Source: Meloidogyne chitwoodi
Lineage: Eukaryota > Nematoda > Chromadorea > Rhabditida > Meloidogynidae
Direction: 5' to 3'
DNA length: 64,000 nt
NCBI GenBank assembly: GCA_015183035.1
Contig: JACZZP010000004.1
Coordinates: 744,001 to 808,000, forward strand
Position numbers and translations under genes: made by a program. The notes beneath the pieces are model-generated. The model was not told the origin of the DNA. It did not search any database and saw nothing but the letters and a program-made list of their open reading frames with translations. This document shows positions 45,983-64,000 of the stretch, one piece after another. The first letter of the stretch is position 1, and each line of letters begins with the position of its first letter.

Positions 45983-48900
45983 ATGTTTTTACTTTTATTT
46001 TTACTTTTCTTTACAACTCTTGCTTTTTGGAATTTTGTTTGGAAACGTAAAGGATTACCACCTGGACCAACACCATTACCTCTTTTTGGGAATGTTTTTA
46101 GTATTAAAAAGTAAATAAAATAAATTATAATATTTTTAAAAATTAAATAACTTAATAGTTCAATTTACGAAAAATTTCAAATATGGACAAAAGAATATGG
46201 CCCAGTTTATACAGTATGGCTAGGTGAAGATCCAACTGTAATGGTTACTGATTATGAAGTTATGCGTGATCTTTTTGTTAAAGAGGGTGATGTTTATGCT
46301 GGACGAAACTTTATGACTGAAATATTTAAAATATGTACAGGTATATTTATTTAATTTAAATTTTTATGAAATAGAATATACATAATAATACCAAATATTA
46401 ATAGAAAAATATTAAAAATTAAAAAATAATTATATAATAATTGTTTAAGCATCAAAAGGAGATCGTGGAGGTGTTATCCGTACAGAAGGAGAAGAATGGA
46501 AAGTTATTCGACGTTTTGGACTCCAATCAATGAGAAATTTGGGTGTTGGAAGGGCTGGACTTGAAAAACATTTAATTGAAGATATGGACAGATTTGTTGA
46601 ACAGATAAAAGAGGAAATGATTAAAAATGGTGGATTTGAAATTAATTTACAGAAAAAAATTGATAGATTAGCTGGTTCTACAATAAATCGAGTTCTTTTT
46701 GGATATCCATTTGAAGATGTAAAATATTTTTATTTTTTTATTAATTATTTTTAACATAGAATTTAGACAGAAAAAGGTGTGTGGGTGGGTACTCTGTCCG
46801 TGGATCTTTTATACAGGCTTAAGACAAAAAATTAAAATAAAATTTCTTTTTTTTAATGATAATTAAAAATGTTATTATTAAAATTAGAATCTTCGGTTTT
46901 ACCAGTCCATCCGATCGTTCGAATTTTTAATTTCCCTGTTTAGATATTTTCAAACTTTTAATAATTTCTAATTAATTTACATTTTTACTCAAAAAAATAT
47001 AAATAAATAAATTTATTAAAAATAAATTTAAAGGAACAAATGTCTGAATTTTATGAATTAAAACATCATATGGAACAACAAGCATTTATAATGTCTTCAA
47101 TAACTGGGAGTTTGTTAATTACAATGCCTTGGCTTCGTTATTTACCAATATTTTCTATAACATTTAAAAAATTAGATGAAAATTTAAAAAATGTTTATGA
47201 CTTTATTAAAACACCAATAAATAAAAGAATTAAAGAAAGAGAAAAACAAACAGTTGAGGAAAGAGGAGAACCTAATGATTTAATTGATTATTTTCTTGAT
47301 CAAATAGAAAAGGAAGATAATGAATATTTTAGGTAATTTTTTTTGATTATTAAAAAAGAATTTTTAATTAAAGAGGATGATAGTTACATATATTTATTTA
47401 TTTAAATTTTAATAATAATTTAATTTTTACCCTTTTCCTCTTATTTTTTTTTAATTTTCCTAATTTATTATTTTCCGCTGGGCAGTGCCTTTTTTAATCT
47501 TTTTAGTGTATAAAATAATAAAAACAATTAAATATTTAATTTTTATTAAGCATATTCGCCTATATAAAAAATTTAAATATGATGCAAAAAATTATAATAA
47601 TAATATTTGTTTGAAATTACCAAAATATTTGCCCAAGGGGAGAAATAATAAGAAATTAGGAAAAAAAACAAATTTAAATATATAGCTAAATCTTTTTAAT
47701 ATTTATTAACCTATCTTATTATTTAAAAATTTTATAAATATTTTATTTAAATATTATTATAGTTTAAAAAGTATAACTCCCTTTTGTTTTGATTTATTTT
47801 TGGCTGGTCAAGAAACAACATCAAACACCTTGTGTTATTTAATTTTATATTTATTACTTGATCAAAGAGTTCAAACAAAATTACATGAAGAATTAGATCG
47901 TTTAGAAGAAGAAAAAGGATTTAATAATAGCTTTGCTAATAATAATGCTTTTACACAATCTGATAGAGGAAAATTGCCTTATTTAAATGCTATTATTAAT
48001 GTAAGTATTTTATTTATATTTTTAGTAAAATTGAATTTAAATAAAAGGGACTTTGTTTCAGAAACATTGGTAAGTGAATTCCCACAGCTTTCGATGGGAC
48101 CCATTTATTTTTGAACTAGAAAAGTGGAACTTCTTAATTTCGAACTTGCCATGTCAATCATTTTTATATTTTAAAAAGAAGACCTTTTATAGGTTTACAT
48201 TGTGCTTAAATAAAATTTTCATAAAAATAAGAATTAATTAGAAGCTGTAATTTTAATTTTTATTAAATTTAAGACAAATTTTTAAATTAACACTATACTT
48301 GAGAATATTAAATTCTACCGATTACGATAATAAAAGAAGTAAAACTTTTAGCTAAATAATAATTTAGCTTGCAAAAATAAGGCATGTTCGGCAAAGAAAA
48401 AATATTATTTTTTTGTTTTTCCATTTTTAACAAAACAAAACTTTATTAATTAATATTAAACAAATAAATATAATATGTTAAATATTATTCACTGGAATGT
48501 GGTTCCAAACCTTGAACTTTAATACTTTTTTTCATAAATAAATTAATTGTCCCGGTTTTTAAAAATTAAAATTTAACACTTTGACATTATGTTTAAAAAA
48601 TAATATTTATTTTTAAAGGAGACACAACGTGTTTGTAATTTACTTCCAATTAATCTGACTCACAGAACATTAGCTGATGCACAGATTTTAGGAGGAAAGT
48701 TTCATCTTAAGAAAGGTACTTCAATAACTCCTCAAATTTCTTGTGTTTTATTAGATGAAAAGGTAAAAGAAACAAAAAATTATTTATTTAATTAAAAAAA
48801 AATGTTCAGATATTCCCCAATCCACATCGCTTTGAACCTGATCGATTTATAGACGAACAGGGACAATTAAAACGAATTGAAGAATTTATTCCTTTTGGTT

Positions 48901-49149
48901 TAGGTAAAAGGTAAAAAATAATTAATTTAAATTAAAATTAATTTTATTTTATTTATTTAAAGAATTTGTATGGGAGAATCTTTAGCCAGAACAGAATTAT
49001 TTCTTTTCACAGCAAACTTTTTCCGTCAATTTAAAGTGTTACCAGTTGATCCACTCAATCCTCCTTCTAGTGAAAAAATTAAAGGATTTTCTGTAAGGCT
49101 TAAACCTTACAAATGTCGTCTTATTTTACGAACAAAAAAAGAAAATTAA
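45983..49149 (+). CDS. Cytochrome P450 (clan 2 / CYP33-like), complete, 8 exons
   Basis: Haem monooxygenase of the endoplasmic reticulum that hydroxylates small lipophilic compounds (xenobiotics, fatty acids or steroids). Exons: 45983-46110, 46159-46340, 46450-46718, 47034-47332, 47763-48000, 48619-48762, 48810-48910 and 48963-49149; phases agree, 515 aa. An N-terminal membrane anchor ([16 protein letters not shown]) is followed by the Pro-rich hinge LPPGPTPLP. The C-helix has EEWKVIRRF (WxxxR), the I-helix [11 protein letters not shown], the K-helix ETQR (ExxR), then FEPDRF, and the haem-binding loop PFGLGKRICMG with the axial Cys. All key residues are present. The clan is assigned by general resemblance to nematode CYP33/CYP14-type proteins; the substrate is unknown. 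Confidence 0.95.
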
Positions 49150-49743
49150 AATAAATAAATATAATTAATTATTTTTTAATAATTTTTAAAAATTAAATTA
49201 TGTAAATTTATCTTACATAAAAAATTTAAAAAATGTTCTCCTCCCTGTGCAGAAGAAAAGATTTAAATTAAAAAACAATAATAAATAAATTCTATTTTTT
49301 AAAATAATTTTTATAAAATTTACAAATTTCTACTACACATAAAATAAACTAATTTAAATAGAAAAATTTTTTTTTTAAATTTACGATCTCTTCTGTAATA
49401 TTCACAAAAGAATTTTTTATAGGGAATAAAACCTAAGAAAATTTAAAGCTAAATAAAAAAATAAAATATAATAAAAAAACTAAAATTGTTGTATAATTGT
49501 AGGTGAACAGAAATTACTCTTCGAGTAGAATTATTTAAAAATTTAAAATAATTTTGGATTATTTAATAAGATTATTCACAATTATTTAAGTGATTCAAAC
49601 TAATTTTTATAATTATTTTATTGGGGATTTTTCTATTAAAAGATGAATTTTAAATAAAATAATTTTCAAATAATTCATCTCGGAGAGGAATTTTAAGGTA
49701 ATTCCGTTTTTAAATATCTCTAATATAAATTAAATAAAACAAT
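49150..49743. other. Intergenic region between convergent genes
   Basis: The P450 (plus) and the secreted protein gene (minus) converge here. AT-rich; no gene, RNA or element seen. Confidence 0.5.
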
Positions 49744-51985
49744 TTATATTCCTTTTGCCTTCTTTTTTGGACTTTTAACAACTTGAGTTGCTCTCATGTT
49801 AAATTTAGGTTTTGAATTTGCATGCAAGGAAATTCCAGAATTTTTGCTCACTCCACTAGTTTTAGTTGAAATTGCTTTTTTGACAGGTTTAGAATTTTGA
49901 AATGGTTTCTTCCGTTTAATTATCAACTTTTCTTTATTTATTTTCTTTTCGTCTTTTGGCTGTCTGAAAAATATTTATTTTTTATTTTTTGTTAATTTAA
50001 TTATTTTAGATTTTGTTTCATTAAAATCTGCTTTTATTTTAATAAATTTGAAATATTTCTATTTTGTATGATTAAAAATTTAATTTAAAGTAATATTTAT
50101 TTAATTTAATTATTTTTATCTAATTTCCAAAAAATATATAAAATAACCGTGTTAATTAGAAAAAAAAATAAATATTTTTTTTTAACCCTATTTAAATTAA
50201 AAAAACAAACTTATTTTCTTTTTCCATATATTTAAATAATTCAGGACTATTTGAAGGGAAAGGTTCAAATAATTGTGAAGATGATGAAGGATTACTGTAC
50301 ATATTTATTTGTTCATTATTATCTTCAGTTGTATCAGTTGTATACATATCTTCTAACATTTGTTCTTCTTTTTCTTTTTCTTTTTCTTTTTCTTCTTCTT
50401 CTTCTTCTTCTAACATTTGATCTTCTTTTTCTTCTTCTTCTTCTTTATTAATTGGTTTTATTAACCCTTTTTGTGTTATTCCCATTTTGTCAAATATTTC
50501 AAATAATTCAGTGTTTTTTTCTTTTTCAGTACTATTATTATCTAGAATTTGTTCATTTTTATTTAAAATTATATTTTCCTGTATAATTTCAACAATCAAA
50601 ATTCTGATAACATTTTCCAAACTTTTTGCCAATTCAAAAAAACATTTCCTACTAAAAGGATAAAGATCATTACGAGAAGTAATTGGAGTTAGTAAAACTG
50701 ATTTCTCTTTATTATTATTTCTCTCTTTATTATTATTTCCTTGTTTAATTTCGTATACAGCAAAAGAAATTTCTTTGAATATTGAAAGAAAAGTAAAAAC
50801 ATCTTTCAATTTTTGTTCGCGTAACTTTTGTACTTAAAAAGATAAAATAAAAAATTAACTTTTTAATATTTAATGTAAGATTAATTTTCTAAAAAATAAT
50901 TTTAAACAAAAAATAAATATTATGGAAGAATAGACTGATTTAGCGAAACAATAGCTACATTTAATTGTTATTGTTTTCCCTTTGAACTAGAAATGAATGG
51001 ATATCTTGAAAAAAAATCAGAATAAAAAATCAGAATATTTTTGAAAAAAGAAAATATAAAAAGTTTCTTTGATATTCGCCAATATAAGCAGAAAATAAAA
51101 TAAAAAATCGTTCATTGTCGAATTAATTGTCTAAATTATCAGAAACACTTTTCAATGAAAGAGGGAATATTTTAGATGAAAGACTACTTCTTATTTTGAT
51201 TAATTTTAATCTTTGTTAATTTTATAAAAAATACTAACTTTTTTGATTTGCTTCAATATCTTCTTTTAACGGTTTTAATGAGGAAAGATATTTACTCAAA
51301 GTTGAATTTGCTTTCTTACTTTTCGCAATTGTTCCTTTTAAAACTAATTTTACATTTAAAGACACTTTTTCATTATTACCACCACTTTCCCCTATTTCAT
51401 ATAATTCATTTACTATATCATTTAAACTTTCAGTTTTTGTTGAACTTAAATTTAAAATTGAACTTTTCATTAATTCTACAAATTCTAAAACTTCATCATC
51501 TTTATAATCCTTATGTTTAGAATTAAATATATTTTTAGCTTTATCTAAATTTGAAGAATCATTTATATTCCCTTTAATTTCAGAATATATAAAATCAAAT
51601 ATGTCTTTTTCCAAATTATCAACACATTTTATTTTTTCCACAAAACAAAAAAAGAGCACTAAATAAATAATTAATTAATTAAAATTTAAAAAAAAAACAT
51701 TAAAAAAAAATAAAGTAGTAAAAAAATTTAAAACTTTCTCCTTAAATTAGCAAAAATATTAAACTTTTTTGGCTAAGCTTTTTTTAATGCTAAGGCAGTT
51801 AATTCGTATTAAATTAATTAAAGCTGATAAAAATATAAATTTATAAAAATTAAAATTTTTAAAATATTAATGAATTATAAATAATTAACATTTTTTAAAA
51901 AATCTTGAAAATTTTAATCTTCCAAAAATATTTTTATAAATAAAAAATAAATAAAAATACCTCCAAAGAAAAATAATAAATTCAT
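49744..51985 (-). CDS. Secreted protein with acidic middle and basic tail (428 aa, 4 exons), unidentified
   Basis: Exons: 51985-51961, 51658-51239, 50832-50211 and 49963-49744; phases agree. The signal peptide is split by intron 1: MNLLFFFG plus VLFFCFVEKIKC. Next comes a mostly helical, charged region (about residues 22-150, e.g. DEVLEFVELMKSSILNL, LNDIVNELYEIGESGG), then KLREQKLKDVFTFLSIFKEIS and LYPFSRKCFFELAKSLENVI. Around residues 265-310 lies a run of Glu/Lys repeats, then a Ser/Asn-rich part. The last exon is Lys-rich (IIKRKKPFQ, SPKKKAKG) and could act as a nuclear or nucleolar signal. I do not recognise the family. A secreted protein with a basic, NLS-like tail would fit a host-targeted effector, but this is inference; a luminal or extracellular house-keeping role is equally possible. 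Confidence 0.6.
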
Positions 51986-52913
51986 TTAAATGTTTGCTTT
52001 TTAAATTTATAGCAATTTTTTAAAATTTATAAAATTTTTAATAATTGTTTTTTTTTCTTAAAAAAGGCAAAATTAATAACAAAAATAAAAATTTAAATTT
52101 AGAGGGAAATTTAAAAAATAAAATAAAATGAAAGTCAATTTTTTAATTTTCCTTTAATTTTTTCCATTTTTATTTAGGGGAAAAGCAGCCTATTCAATAT
52201 TTCGAAATATTTCACATGTGAAAGCCATATTTTTGGTATTTTCTTTTTAAAATTAAAGGAAAGGGAAAAGGGCATTTTACTATATTTAATAAACAACAAT
52301 TTTTGTGTGTTTTGTTAGTCAAAAGAAAAAATAAAAAAATTAAAAGTGCGCGATCACATTCACTTTTTTTATTTATTTTACCGCTAAAAAGGGCATTTTT
52401 ATTTTTTAAAGCAAAACACATTTAAAAATAAAATAAAAAATACCCCAATCAAACTATAATATAAAAGTCTAAATTAAATTAAAAATAAATTAAATTAAAT
52501 TTTTATTTAAATTTAAAGTAAATAAAAGATTAAAATATTCAAAAATTTATTTAAAATATTCTCTCAAGGACTTTAGATTTATTTTTCAAGCATTACTAGA
52601 AGTTAAGTTTATAAGAGAATATTGTAATTTATAAAGAGATCACTGTTTTTATTGAGCTAATATTGAAATAAAAATTAAATAAAATAAAAAAACATAAAAA
52701 ATATGAATTTTTAAAGATAAAAAAGAAGAAGATAATTTTAAATAATTATATTTTTTAAATATTTAATTTTTTATAGAGGTAAATTAAATAAAATTTAAAA
52801 AAAAATAATTTTTTTTGAGTCCAAACAGAAGATATCCAATTTAAAATAATAAAATCAGATATAGTAAATATATTTTTTGTCAATAAATATATTTAATAAT
52901 TAAATATATTTAT
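51986..52913. other. Intergenic region
   Basis: Between the secreted-protein start and the LAG-1 stop codon. The open frame 52212-52421 (minus) has no family features or splice context and is not called. Confidence 0.5.
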
Positions 52914-59974
<7,061 letters not shown>

Positions 59975-61745
59975 TGTGTTAAAATTAAATTGTTGGGGAA
60001 TTAATGATTGTGTGTTGTTATTATTTGTTGTTATTTGTTGTAATAATTTTATTTATGCTTTCTTGAGAACAATTGGACATTTTTACAAATTTAAAAACAA
60101 TAAATATATATTTTTTTTTAATTTTAAAATTCTGTAGAATTAAAAAAATATTATTATTTTATTATTTTGGGAGGTTAGTCCCTCAATTTAATTTTTAAAA
60201 TTCTTCTTCTTTTTTTATTTTTACATCTTCCAAAATATTAATCGTGGGATGGGAAGAACAGAACAGTCTTGAGCTTCAATTTTAAGTTATAATTTATTAG
60301 ATGAGTGAAGATATATTTTCCCATTCATTTGCTTTAAGGGAGAAAACAGACAAATCGCAAGATTATTTTTTTAAAAAAGCCAAAAAAATTGTTTGGATAA
60401 TGGGAATATCTCACAGTTTTGAACAGAATTTCTTTTATATTTAGAGGTAAAGAATTACTTAATTTATTTTGATATGTGAGAGAATAACCCTTAAATAAAT
60501 ATCACATTTACCCCCAAAATATATATTTTCCCGCAATATTAAATTATTCACTTTTTTGTTCCAAAAAAAGTGTGGGACATTTTTTAAATAAAATTTAAGT
60601 AACAATTTTATGGATTTGACAAAAAAGGATTGGGAAAAGATTTTTAAAAATTTTCCCAAAATTTTTTAATTTTAAAAAAATTAATTCTTTCTATTGGTTC
60701 TCTCATTGACATTTTTATTAAATTTTGTGGCCAGATAAATGAACAATATTTTTATTTTGCACAAATTCGAGAGACATGCTTAACAAAAACCTTTTCCCTC
60801 CCCTCTCTTTTAATTTGCCATTTTCTTTCTTTTTTTTAAAAAAAAAGAAAAAAATGCCACACCCATAGAGAAATATCCACGCTTTTGGCATTCTGTAATA
60901 AATAAATAATATTTAGAGAGGAAAGCCGCTTTTTTTAATTTTTTATATTGAATAACCTTAGCATAAGTTCAAGTAAATAAATAAAAAATCAAAAAATCAT
61001 AAGGAAAAATAAAAATTAATTTTACAAATAAAATTAATTTTTTAATTCTTTGAAAAATATTTTTAATTTATTCTAAATTAAATATTTTAATTAAATTAAA
61101 TAATCCCTTATAATTATTATATATTTTTTATTTTTTTAAGGCATATAATTAATTTATAATTTTTTATTTAAATAAAAAAGGCATTAATATACTCTTTATT
61201 TTATTATAAATTTTTCAATTTAATTAACGTAAAAATACAGTAGAAAATCTGCCAGTTACTTAAACTGCTGCCTTGGCATTCCTTAAAATTTAAAATGTCG
61301 CACTGTGGGAAAATTTTTTTGGCATTGACAAATATAGAAGGAAAAATAAAATAAGGGGGAAATTGTTTGTTTGATATAAAAAAATGAGAAGAAAATTGAA
61401 TAAATAAAATTTATTTAAAAATAATAAAATTAAAAAATTGTTCAACAGCAAATTTTTAAAAAAATTATTATTTTTCTATGAGATAAATAATAATATAATA
61501 ATTCTCAACAATTAATATAATAAATTAAACAATTTAAAAATAAAATTAACAAAATTAGTTATTTAAGATTTTGTATAAGCTAATAAAAAATATTATTGGA
61601 ATATAATGTTTAGCTAATTTATTTAGTAAATAAAAAGATTTAAAAAATAATAATTAAAAATTTGAGAGAAATATTAAAAAAAATTAAATAAATTAAATAA
61701 ATGTTTAATTTAAATATTTCTAATTAAAAAATAAAATAAACCAAC
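59975..61745. other. Region upstream of the long lag-1 first exon
   Basis: Contains a 19-codon upstream ORF (60080-60021, minus) before the ATG at 59974, and otherwise AT-rich sequence with occasional GC-richer parts (60240-60420, 60760-60930). This would be the promoter of the short transcript and an intron of the longer one. Confidence 0.45.
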
Positions 61746-62964
61746 CTTTTCTTTTTGTTTTAACTCCATGAGAAGGTTGTTGTTGTTGTTTTTCTATACA
61801 AGTATCAAAAGAAGAATTATTATTTATTGAATTTGCAGGCAAATAATTTAAAATCTTTAAAAAAAATTAAATTAATTATTTTTTAAATTCCTCTCTTTAC
61901 CTTCTGATTAAAATTAAATTGAAAACCAAATGTATGTGCTAATTGGATAAAATGCAAGAAGTTTTCTGCAGTTGGAAGATTTGTATTAAGATCTTTAAAA
62001 ATAAATTAAAAAGCTTTAAATATTTATTTATTATGTTCTTTAAAGAGGGAATATTAATTTTTAATAAAAACTAAAAATTAATTTAAAAGTGTAAAAGCTG
62101 AATTAATAAATATATCTAAAAGAACAATTATTAAAAACCAAAGATTCTACTAAAATTAAATTTAAAAGAAGATTCTAAGAGTCTTTAAAAATTAAAAAAT
62201 ATATATATTTTTTTTACTTGGTGTTATTGTTCGAAAATTTGTAGAATTAATTATTTGATTATTATTATTATTATTATTATTATTTTGTTGTTGTAATAAA
62301 ATTAATGTCTGAGCTAAATTAGATGGTAAAACAGAAGAATTAATATTATTATTTAAAAAATAATTAGAAGGAAAAGATTGTTGTTGTTTTAAATTATTAT
62401 TTAATAAAAATGATGATGTTGAATTTTCATTAATAGAACAATTAATATTTTCAAAAGATATTTGTTGTGTTTGTGTTGAATTAATTTCTGTCGTTGTTGG
62501 ACTTGGACTTCCCATAGGTGGAAGAAAAATATTCTAAAAAATAAATAAATAAATTAATTAATTAATATTTATTTTGAAATTAAACAAAAATATTTATATT
62601 TAAAATGAGTTGAAAAAAATTACGAAAATAAATAAATTTAATTTTATAAATTAAAGCCAAAATAAAAAAATAGGTAAATGGGTAAAACATAATTTAAAAT
62701 ATTAATTTAAATTTAATAAATATTTTTACTCTTTTCTTATAATTTAATAAAAAAACATAAAAATTAATTAATTTAAAAAAAACTTAATTTATGAAATTGT
62801 GTAGGTAAATCATCCATATCAACATCTTCATTATTAGTATCTTCTTTAATTAATTCTTCATTTTTTAAAATATTTTTTGAAGTTTGATTTGCTGTCTCAT
62901 TATTTAATTTATTTTGAAGAAAAAGAATATTTTCTTGACAATTAATTAATTGTTGAATTTTCAT
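61746..62964 (-). CDS. lag-1: Probable alternative 5' exons of lag-1
   Basis: Four coding-type blocks on the minus strand: A from ATG 62964 (MKIQQLINCQENILFLQNKL, acidic end), B 62533-62218 (Ser/Asn/Gln-rich, starts NIFLPPMGSPSP), C 61992-61901 (LPTAENFLHFIQLAHTFGF) and D 61854-61746 (Gln-rich, ends PSHGVKTKRK). B, C and D join in phase. D ends in phase 1, exactly like the long lag-1 exon at 58843, so either could splice to the exon starting at 58643. There is no other minus-strand gene between them. The A donor is uncertain: the phase-compatible site at 62824 (GTTGAT) is weak. Alternatively this is a separate, unrecognised gene. Confidence 0.55.
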
Positions 62965-64000
62965 TGTTTTAAATTAAAAATAATACTTAAAAAAAATTGT
63001 TAAATTATTTTAAAATCTCCTTATAAATTGGCATAAAAATTTAATAATTATAATAAAATTAAATTTCGTTTCCTTCTATCCCGACTGGCTTTTTCTTCAA
63101 AAATCACAAAAGGGTAACCACTTTGAGTGTCCCCGTCCTCTGATAACTTCCCCCGTCACGTCCCCGGAAATATTTCTGGCCACGTTCCTCGTTAAATCAC
63201 TCCCAGCCATAAATGGATTAGCTTTAGTTAAATTAAATAATACCTAACTTTAAAAAAATAATCTAAGAATATATCCTTAAGTTTCTTTTTGGAGTAAAAT
63301 GGAAACTAAAAATTAAAAAAAATTAAAAAAATATAACTTTATATATAAATATATTGAAAGTGCACAAAAATATAAAATAAATATTTTGTTGTTTAATTTA
63401 TTTTCCCAAACTTTTAAAAAATTTCCCGCGCCAGGTATATTTATTTATAAAACTCTGTCCACAATTTTCTTTTTTTCCCAGACTTTGTAAAAATTAAAAA
63501 TGCCCGCGAATATTTGGCTGAGTTTGTTAGAATGAGAGAACGGACAATTGAGCATGTGTGAGAGGAAATGGATAAAAAAAGGCCTTGGGAGCGGTAGAAG
63601 AAATAATAAATGAAAAAAGGACTGATCACTCTCTTCTTCTACGCCCCTTCTCTTCCCTTTTCTTTTATTTTTTTTATTTTTTCCCAGAGTGAAAACTCTC
63701 TGCCCCCATCAGAATTGCCCAACATTTCTCCCTTCAAAATACTTTATTTCTCAAAGTCATTTCCCATTCCACTTTTTTAAGCAGTTTTTCTTCTAAGCGC
63801 CCAAATAAAAGTGTTTGGAGGTGTTTGTGTTGTGCAAAATGTAATGGACAAAGTGTGGGAAAATAAATATAAATAAATAAATAAAGTTGGATTTAGTATT
63901 TTATAAGTTTTATTATTTTTAATAAATTATTTATATTATAGCGAGTATATTATATTTTAAAATAATTAATGTTAAAAACAAGAAACAAGTTAAGGGCCTT
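62965..64000. other. Upstream flank of the lag-1 locus
   Basis: Noncoding. At 63060-63220 there is an unusually GC-rich patch (CCCGTCACGTCCCCGG, then CTGGCCACGTTCC) and another GC-richer stretch at 63420-63800. These may be promoter or transposon relics. No ORF of note; 63441-63629 is not supported. Confidence 0.4.

Noticed and set aside
47485..47685. Open frame in P450 intron 4
   Set aside because: No P450 motif, AT-rich intron sequence; the flanking exons join in phase without it.
50251..50451. Plus-strand Leu/Phe-rich frames at 50251-50451 and 51248-51520
   Set aside because: Reverse-strand shadows of the Glu-rich secreted protein gene.
52212..52421. Minus-strand frame of 69 codons
   Set aside because: No start context, splice partner or recognisable domain; AT-rich intergenic sequence.

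Overview
The window looks like genomic DNA of a plant-parasitic nematode, most likely a root-knot nematode (Meloidogyne) or a close tylenchid. It is very AT-rich, genes have many short introns with GT..TTTNAG-type borders, and there is a GH5 endoglucanase with a signal peptide (a gene class that tylenchids acquired from bacteria). Nematode-type chemoreceptors, a clan-2-like cytochrome P450 and a CSL/LAG-1 transcription factor are also present. The species cannot be fixed from the sequence alone.

Positions 1-37443 form a chain of interlocking giant inverted repeats. One stretch, running srsx receptor / hAT MITE / Srg-superfamily receptor / orphan ORF / Cys-rich peptide / GH5 endoglucanase / 59-bp satellite, is present again and again in alternating orientation: forward 1-7018, reverse 7019-16533, forward 17647-28509, reverse 28509-35041, forward 36155-37443. 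Turn-arounds are either a 1113-bp srsx upstream spacer (16534-17646, repeated at 35042-36154) or the end of a 59-bp satellite array (6505-7018 and 27589-28509). Every landmark I checked maps with a constant sum (13096, 34180, 52688, 71196) or offset (21084, 18508), so the arms carry no net indels. This is either a very recent amplification or an assembly/fold-back artefact. Different breakpoints, different array lengths and joins to single-copy flank argue for at least partly real structure, but only long reads can settle it.

The amplified unit gives two full GH5 genes and one that stops exactly at a turn-around, three copies of a 44-residue secreted Cys-rich peptide, four copies of a receptor broken by a solo LTR with a 5-bp target duplication, and three complete srsx receptors. 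At 37443 the repeat stops inside srsx exon 5 and continues as a different paralogue, giving a chimeric but open gene. Two further srsx genes follow in tandem (39676-41826 and 42800-45234). The last is a mosaic of tracts identical to its neighbours. Nearly identical 0.67-kb spacers lie between these genes.

The right part is ordinary single-copy sequence. It holds a complete 515-aa P450 (45983-49149, + strand), a 428-aa secreted protein with an acidic middle and basic tail (49744-51985, - strand), and the Notch-pathway factor LAG-1 (52914-62964, - strand), with a 17-exon 1000-aa model and an apparent alternative set of 5' exons. Together the window pairs host-interaction genes (cell-wall hydrolase, small secreted peptide) and environmental sensing genes (chemoreceptors) in an unstable, transposon-rich block beside conserved genes.
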